NCBI GenBank assembly: GCA_030531135.1
Contig: JAUNOJ010000008.1
Span: forward strand, 1-18,227
Reading direction: 5' to 3'
DNA length: 18,227 nt
From: Sutterellaceae bacterium
GTDB taxonomy: Bacteria; Pseudomonadota; Gammaproteobacteria; Burkholderiales; Burkholderiaceae_F
Shown here one piece after another: positions 14,771-18,227 of this stretch. The position numbers and the translations under genes are program-made. Numbering within the stretch: position 1 is the first letter of the stretch; each line of letters starts with the position of its first letter. Below the pieces are notes generated by a model, which saw only the letters and a list, made by a program, of their open reading frames with translations, was not told the origin of the DNA and ran no database searches.

Positions 14771-15748
14771 TTACTTCAGGCGGATGCGCGGATCGGCAAT
14801 CGTGTAGGTGATATCGGTGAGAATCAGCCCCACAACGTAGGCCACGGTCCCCAAAAAGACCATCGCGCGCACGATGGCAAAGTCTTGCGCGTTGATCGCA
14901 TCAATCGTATAAGACCCCAGACCGGGAATACCGAAGAAACTTTCCATGATCAAAGAGCCCATAAAAAGCATCGGGAAAACGGCCACAGTGCTCGTTAAAA
15001 TCGGCAGCATCGCATTTCCAAGGACGTGTCGCAGCATCACGCGCCAGGGGCCTGCGCCCTTGGCTTTTGCCGTTCTCACATAGTCTTTGCCGACTTCTTC
15101 CAAGAACATGGCGCGATAAAGCAGTGTGTCGCTCCCCAAACGCGAAAAGATGCCGATGGCAACCGGCAGCAACAAAAACGCCGTCATGTGCCAGCCGTCC
15201 ATAAAGCCCGACACCGGCACCAACATCAATGTCTTGGCAAAGAGCCACTGACCGACGATAATGTAAAAAAGACCGGAAATGCTCATCACCGTCACGCTAA
15301 AGGCCACCCCCGCCCACTCCAAGGCAGTGCGCCGCACCAGCACCAGCATCAAGGAAAAAATCACCATCACGATCACGCCCAAGATGAAGGTGGGCACGGC
15401 CAGGGCTAACGAGGGGCCCACACGCTCTGCGATTTCGCGATTGATGTTGCGCCCGTTGTCGCTCACGCCCAAATCACCCCAAAGAAGCGGCGCCGAGCGT
15501 TGGAAAAAAACCGTTTCCGTGAGTTTTTCCGTGCCTTCTTTTTGCGCGTTAAAGACCAAGGGCAGATCGTAGCCGCGAGAGGCCTTCCAGTTTTCGATGG
15601 CTTCTTGCGTGACGTAACGCCCGCCGATAGAAAGGCGCGCCATATCGTCCGGGGTATTGACGGCAAAAAAGAGCGCAAACGTCAAGGCGTTCACTCCCAA
15701 GAGCACCAAGACGCCGTAGAGAATGCGTCGAATCAGGTAAGCAATCAT
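14771..15748 (-). CDS. Peptide ABC transporter permease, DppB/YejB type
   Basis: A 325-residue permease starting MIAYLIRRILYGVLVLLGVNALTFALF, the standard DppB-type first helix. The EAA loop is EEVGKDYVRTAKAKGAGPWRVMLRHVLGN and the end is DITYTIADPRIRLK. It forms the heterodimeric channel with the next gene product. It starts in an ATGA overlap with the stop of the binding-protein gene, behind AGGGAGGT, so the two are translationally coupled. Confidence 0.92.
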   Translation of the reverse strand: MIAYLIRRILYGVLVLLGVNALTFALFFAVNTPDDMARLSIGGRYVTQEAIENWKASRGYDLPLVFNAQKEGTEKLTETVFFQRSAPLLWGDLGVSDNGRNINREIAERVGPSLALAVPTFILGVIVMVIFSLMLVLVRRTALEWAGVAFSVTVMSISGLFYIIVGQWLFAKTLMLVPVSGFMDGWHMTAFLLLPVAIGIFSRLGSDTLLYRAMFLEEVGKDYVRTAKAKGAGPWRVMLRHVLGNAMLPILTSTVAVFPMLFMGSLIMESFFGIPGLGSYTIDAINAQDFAIVRAMVFLGTVAYVVGLILTDITYTIADPRIRLK

Positions 15749-17976
15749 CGCGCACCTCCCTTGTCACGGTTAAGCCCCTTCACTTCGGCCATGGCGCGCA
15801 TGTGTCGCCACACGAAAACGGCGCCTGCCGCAATCAACACCAGGATCAACACCACCGGCCAAACGACGGGGCGATTCCACTCGGCAATCTTTGCCGCGCG
15901 CGTCTCATAGTCGATGCGCATAAACTGCACGTTGTTGCGAATCATCGAGGTGGGTTTGGCGTTTTTAACCCACTGATGCAGTGCAGCCGCCGACGTCGGA
16001 TAGTAGCCGAAGCTCCAGACGGCATCGTCTTGGACAATCGCAATCATCTTGTCGATCGTCTCGGCTTTCTCCGGCCCGTTTTCCAGATACTTCATTTTGT
16101 CGTACAGACGGTCGTAGTCGGAATTGACGTAGTTGCTGGCGTTTTCGCCCCCGCCGCCCGTGCCGACCTTGGAGTTGGGGCCGTAGAGCAAGAAAAGGAA
16201 GTTTTCGGCGTCCGGATAGTCGGCCAGCCAACCCCAGTAGTAGATTTGCGCGGCACCCTTCATCATCTTGTCTTGGAAGCGGTTATAGTCGGTGGCGCGA
16301 ATCTCCAACTGAATGTCGATCTTGGCAAATTGGCGCTTAAACCATTCCAAAAAGGCTTTGGAGCCGGGACTTGCCCCTTGCCAGTCGAAATTTAAAACCA
16401 AAGGCTGTCCCGTTTTGGCGTCTCTGCCGTCGGGGTAACCGGCCTGGCGCATCAATTCTTTGGCCTCGTCAATGGAGCGGCGCACGACGTTGCCTTCGGG
16501 TGTCTTTTTGTAGACCACGGGATTAAAGGCGCTGCGCCCCTTTTCGTCAAAGCCGAAAAGCCCCGGCGGCAAAGGCCCGTGCGCGGCAGAACCCTGCCCC
16601 TTTTCAAAGATGGCGATTTGCTCTTCCCAGTCGATGGCAATGGAAATAGCTTGCCTTAACTTTTTGTTTCTGAGCTTTTCTTCGGGCGTTTTGCCCTCTC
16701 CCACAATGGGATCGAGCCAATTAAAGCCGATGTACCAAAGATTGGCTTCCACCGCCGTGGGAAACTGCAGGTTTTTGTCACGATAGAGTTTGGCTTTGTC
16801 CGGGTCGTCGCCTGCTGCCACCAAAAAGCCCTGTCCCACGTCCAAGCGCGTGATCTGCGGACTGTCGTAGTAGCCCTGCAGGAATTTCGTGGTGGTGGGC
16901 ACGGCTTCTTTTTCCATCGTCATCACGATTTTGTCGACAAAGGGCATGGGCTTGCCGCAATCTTCTAAGAACCCCTTGGCTTTATCTTCCGCCTCGCCCT
17001 CACAAGGGTAAGGGTCGACGCGATAATTGGGATTTCTTTCCAAAACGTGCTCGCGATTGGTTTGAGAGACCGTGAGCATATAGGGCCCGGTGCCCACCGG
17101 CCACGTTGCCAAAGAGATGTTGTTTTCACTGAAACCTTTTTGCGCATAAAACTTTTCGGCTTCCCAAGGCATGGGCGCAAAAAAGGCCATCGCGAGCCAA
17201 TTGTCAAATTGGGGATATTTGCCCTTGACGCGAATTTCCAAGGTGTAGCGATCGAGGGCCTTGACACCCTCAAATGCAAGGGGCCGCAAATCGAGCCAAG
17301 CGGCGTCTTTGTTTTCCTGAGCATAGGCTTTGACTTCACGGGCAAAGTCGCCCAAGCCCTCGATATGCTCGGTCATCAGTCCCAAAATGGGCGAGACGGT
17401 CGCAAGAGACGCCATGCGCTTGACGCCATAGACATAGTCTTGGGCCGTCAATTCGCGCGTACCTTTTTCGGGCAACTCCAAGGGAGAAGTCAATTTTGCG
17501 ACTTCACTTTCAGACAGATCGTGATAGCGATACTCGCCCTTGTCATCCTTGGCAAAGGCCGGGTGCGGCGCAAAAACGATGCCTTCTTTGATACGAATGC
17601 GATAAACCGAAGTCGCGATGTCTTGAGAATTCGCGTCTTGCGGCAACTCGAGGCCGTTTTTATCGAGATAGACGGGTTTGACGACGCTTTCGGCCGTTCT
17701 CGGTGCCAACTCGTAGGGGCGCTTCAAGTAGTGGTAGGTGTAAAGCGGCTCGTAGACGTTATAGGTGTAGAGCGTCTCGTCGCTGGAATACGACGCTTGC
17801 GGATCCAAGGTTTTGGGACTTCTGCCCGAAAAACTCGAAAAAATGGTGTTGGTGCCGTACTCGGCCGTCTCTCGGGGACTGTTGACGACATTGTCGCAGC
17901 CGACCAACGTCACCAGCGAAAGTACCGCCACTGCCGTCCAAAGTTTATTTTTTCGAATCGATTTGCTTGCCGCCAT
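15745..17976 (-). CDS. Family 5 peptide-binding lipoprotein with a C-terminal membrane anchor
   Basis: A 743-residue extracellular solute-binding protein of family 5. A lipoprotein signal (LVTLVGC, Cys27) is followed by Asp28, which in the Lol system of enterobacteria keeps lipoproteins in the inner membrane. Family 5 features include SPKTLDPQASYSSDETLYTY near the N-terminus, LRNKKLRQAISIAIDW, and a long two-lobed body. Unlike DppA, the C-terminus adds a hydrophobic helix (VVWPVVLILVLIAAGAVFVW) and a charged cytoplasmic tail (RHMRAMAEVKGLNRDKGGAR), so both ends may hold it in the membrane beside the permeases. The ATG at 17976 gives a normal signal peptide; its ribosome site is weak (GCGGAT). 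A reading to 18171 adds 65 residues without family support. It is the first gene of the operon; likely ligands are peptides. Confidence 0.9.
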   Translation of the reverse strand: MAASKSIRKNKLWTAVAVLSLVTLVGCDNVVNSPRETAEYGTNTIFSSFSGRSPKTLDPQASYSSDETLYTYNVYEPLYTYHYLKRPYELAPRTAESVVKPVYLDKNGLELPQDANSQDIATSVYRIRIKEGIVFAPHPAFAKDDKGEYRYHDLSESEVAKLTSPLELPEKGTRELTAQDYVYGVKRMASLATVSPILGLMTEHIEGLGDFAREVKAYAQENKDAAWLDLRPLAFEGVKALDRYTLEIRVKGKYPQFDNWLAMAFFAPMPWEAEKFYAQKGFSENNISLATWPVGTGPYMLTVSQTNREHVLERNPNYRVDPYPCEGEAEDKAKGFLEDCGKPMPFVDKIVMTMEKEAVPTTTKFLQGYYDSPQITRLDVGQGFLVAAGDDPDKAKLYRDKNLQFPTAVEANLWYIGFNWLDPIVGEGKTPEEKLRNKKLRQAISIAIDWEEQIAIFEKGQGSAAHGPLPPGLFGFDEKGRSAFNPVVYKKTPEGNVVRRSIDEAKELMRQAGYPDGRDAKTGQPLVLNFDWQGASPGSKAFLEWFKRQFAKIDIQLEIRATDYNRFQDKMMKGAAQIYYWGWLADYPDAENFLFLLYGPNSKVGTGGGGENASNYVNSDYDRLYDKMKYLENGPEKAETIDKMIAIVQDDAVWSFGYYPTSAAALHQWVKNAKPTSMIRNNVQFMRIDYETRAAKIAEWNRPVVWPVVLILVLIAAGAVFVWRHMRAMAEVKGLNRDKGGAR

Positions 17977-18042
17977 AACATCCGCTGACACAAATTTCGC
18001 TTTGATTTTGCGAGAAATTTTCAACTTGGACCCGTCAAATCC

Positions 18043-18067
18043 AATATACTTACAGGTCTTGTATATT
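18043..18067. promoter_or_regulatory. Palindrome AATATAC-N11-GTATATT, candidate operator
   Basis: Two perfect 7-bp arms (18043-18049 and 18061-18067) lie 67 nt upstream of the binding-protein start, in the 200-bp divergent region. Its TATATT/TATAC arms may also serve as -10 elements for the leftward operon. The regulator is not known; the arms recall GntR-type sites only loosely. Confidence 0.45.
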
Positions 18068-18095
18068 CGACGAGGGGCCCCTTGTCGCGCACTTT

Positions 18096-18124
18096 TTGTC
18101 AATCGCGCACAACAAAGGTGTATT
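18096..18124 (+). promoter_or_regulatory. Candidate rightward promoter for the YbgC-like gene
   Basis: TTGTCA (18096-18101), a 17-nt spacer and TGTATT (18119-18124) give a plausible promoter about 50 nt before the ATG at 18177. The -10 is imperfect. Confidence 0.35.
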
Positions 18125-18176
18125 GTCGCCGATTTTGCCCCGACTTTTGTCTGTAGCCTTCGTTTTTTCACAAAAA

Positions 18177-18227
18177 ATGACCGAAAGAATTTTCGAACAT
18201 CGCGTTCGCGTTTACTTTGAGGATACC
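18177..18227 (+). CDS. ybgC: Start of a YbgC-type acyl-CoA thioesterase (partial)
   Basis: Only 17 codons are in the window: MTERIFEHRVRVYFEDT, running to the last base. The string RVRVYFEDT matches the opening of YbgC-type hotdog thioesterases, where the next residues are usually DAGGVVYHANYL with the catalytic Asp. These enzymes hydrolyse acyl-CoA and are often the first gene of the tol-pal cluster. No clear Shine-Dalgarno sequence precedes the ATG. The call rests on a short string and would be settled by the next 100 bp. Confidence 0.6.
   Translation, partial: MTERIFEHRVRVYFEDT

Noticed and set aside
14562..14807. Small plus-strand frame over the permease junction
   Set aside because: It is antisense to the permease with membrane-helix complement composition and no start signal.
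17047..17988. A 313-codon plus-strand frame opposite the peptide-binding protein
   Set aside because: It mirrors the codon bias of the real gene, with no ribosome site or recognisable domain.

Overview
The window looks like chromosomal DNA of a betaproteobacterium, probably a Sutterellaceae-like member of the Burkholderiales. This is an inference from gene content and protein style: a complete iscRSUA-hscBA-fdx-iscX operon, a roughly 740-residue membrane-anchored peptide-binding protein followed by two permeases and a fused double ATPase, and a moderately GC-rich core. No rRNA, tRNA, CRISPR array or intact transposase was seen.

Layout. Positions 1-1054 (minus) hold a MATE-family efflux pump cut by the window edge. 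A MetQ-type lipoprotein (1183-1992, minus) follows. Between it and the next gene is 510 bp without a gene, holding a promoter candidate, a dyad and an unusual array of short repeats spaced as 23-bp pairs. Positions 2503-8139 (minus) carry the full Fe-S cluster assembly operon, read iscR, iscS, iscU, iscA, hscB, hscA, fdx, iscX. It has an IscR-type operator upstream, an intrinsic terminator downstream, and two internal RNA hairpins, one of which looks like a terminator between hscB and hscA.

On the plus strand a glutamine-type periplasmic binding protein (8683-9444) and its GlnP-type permease (10885-11550) are split by a 1.44-kb AT-richer cassette. The cassette contains a 0.45-kb hairpin-rich stretch with a seven-residue ORF behind a strong Shine-Dalgarno sequence, an intrinsic-terminator-like structure, and then a NYN-domain (PIN-like RNase) gene whose ATG lies 13 nt after the U-tract. 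The order structured RNA, leaky terminator, RNase gene recalls type III toxin-antitoxin loci or an attenuated leader. It is the best candidate here for an undescribed system.

Positions 11551-17976 (minus) form a peptide ABC transporter operon: binding protein, two permeases, fused ATPase, with overlaps or 9-nt gaps. Its last gene meets the glnP stop codon with zero spacing. A divergent gene at the right edge (18177-18227, plus) has only its first 17 codons in the window and resembles a YbgC-type thioesterase. The shared 200-bp intergenic region has a perfect 7-bp-arm palindrome.
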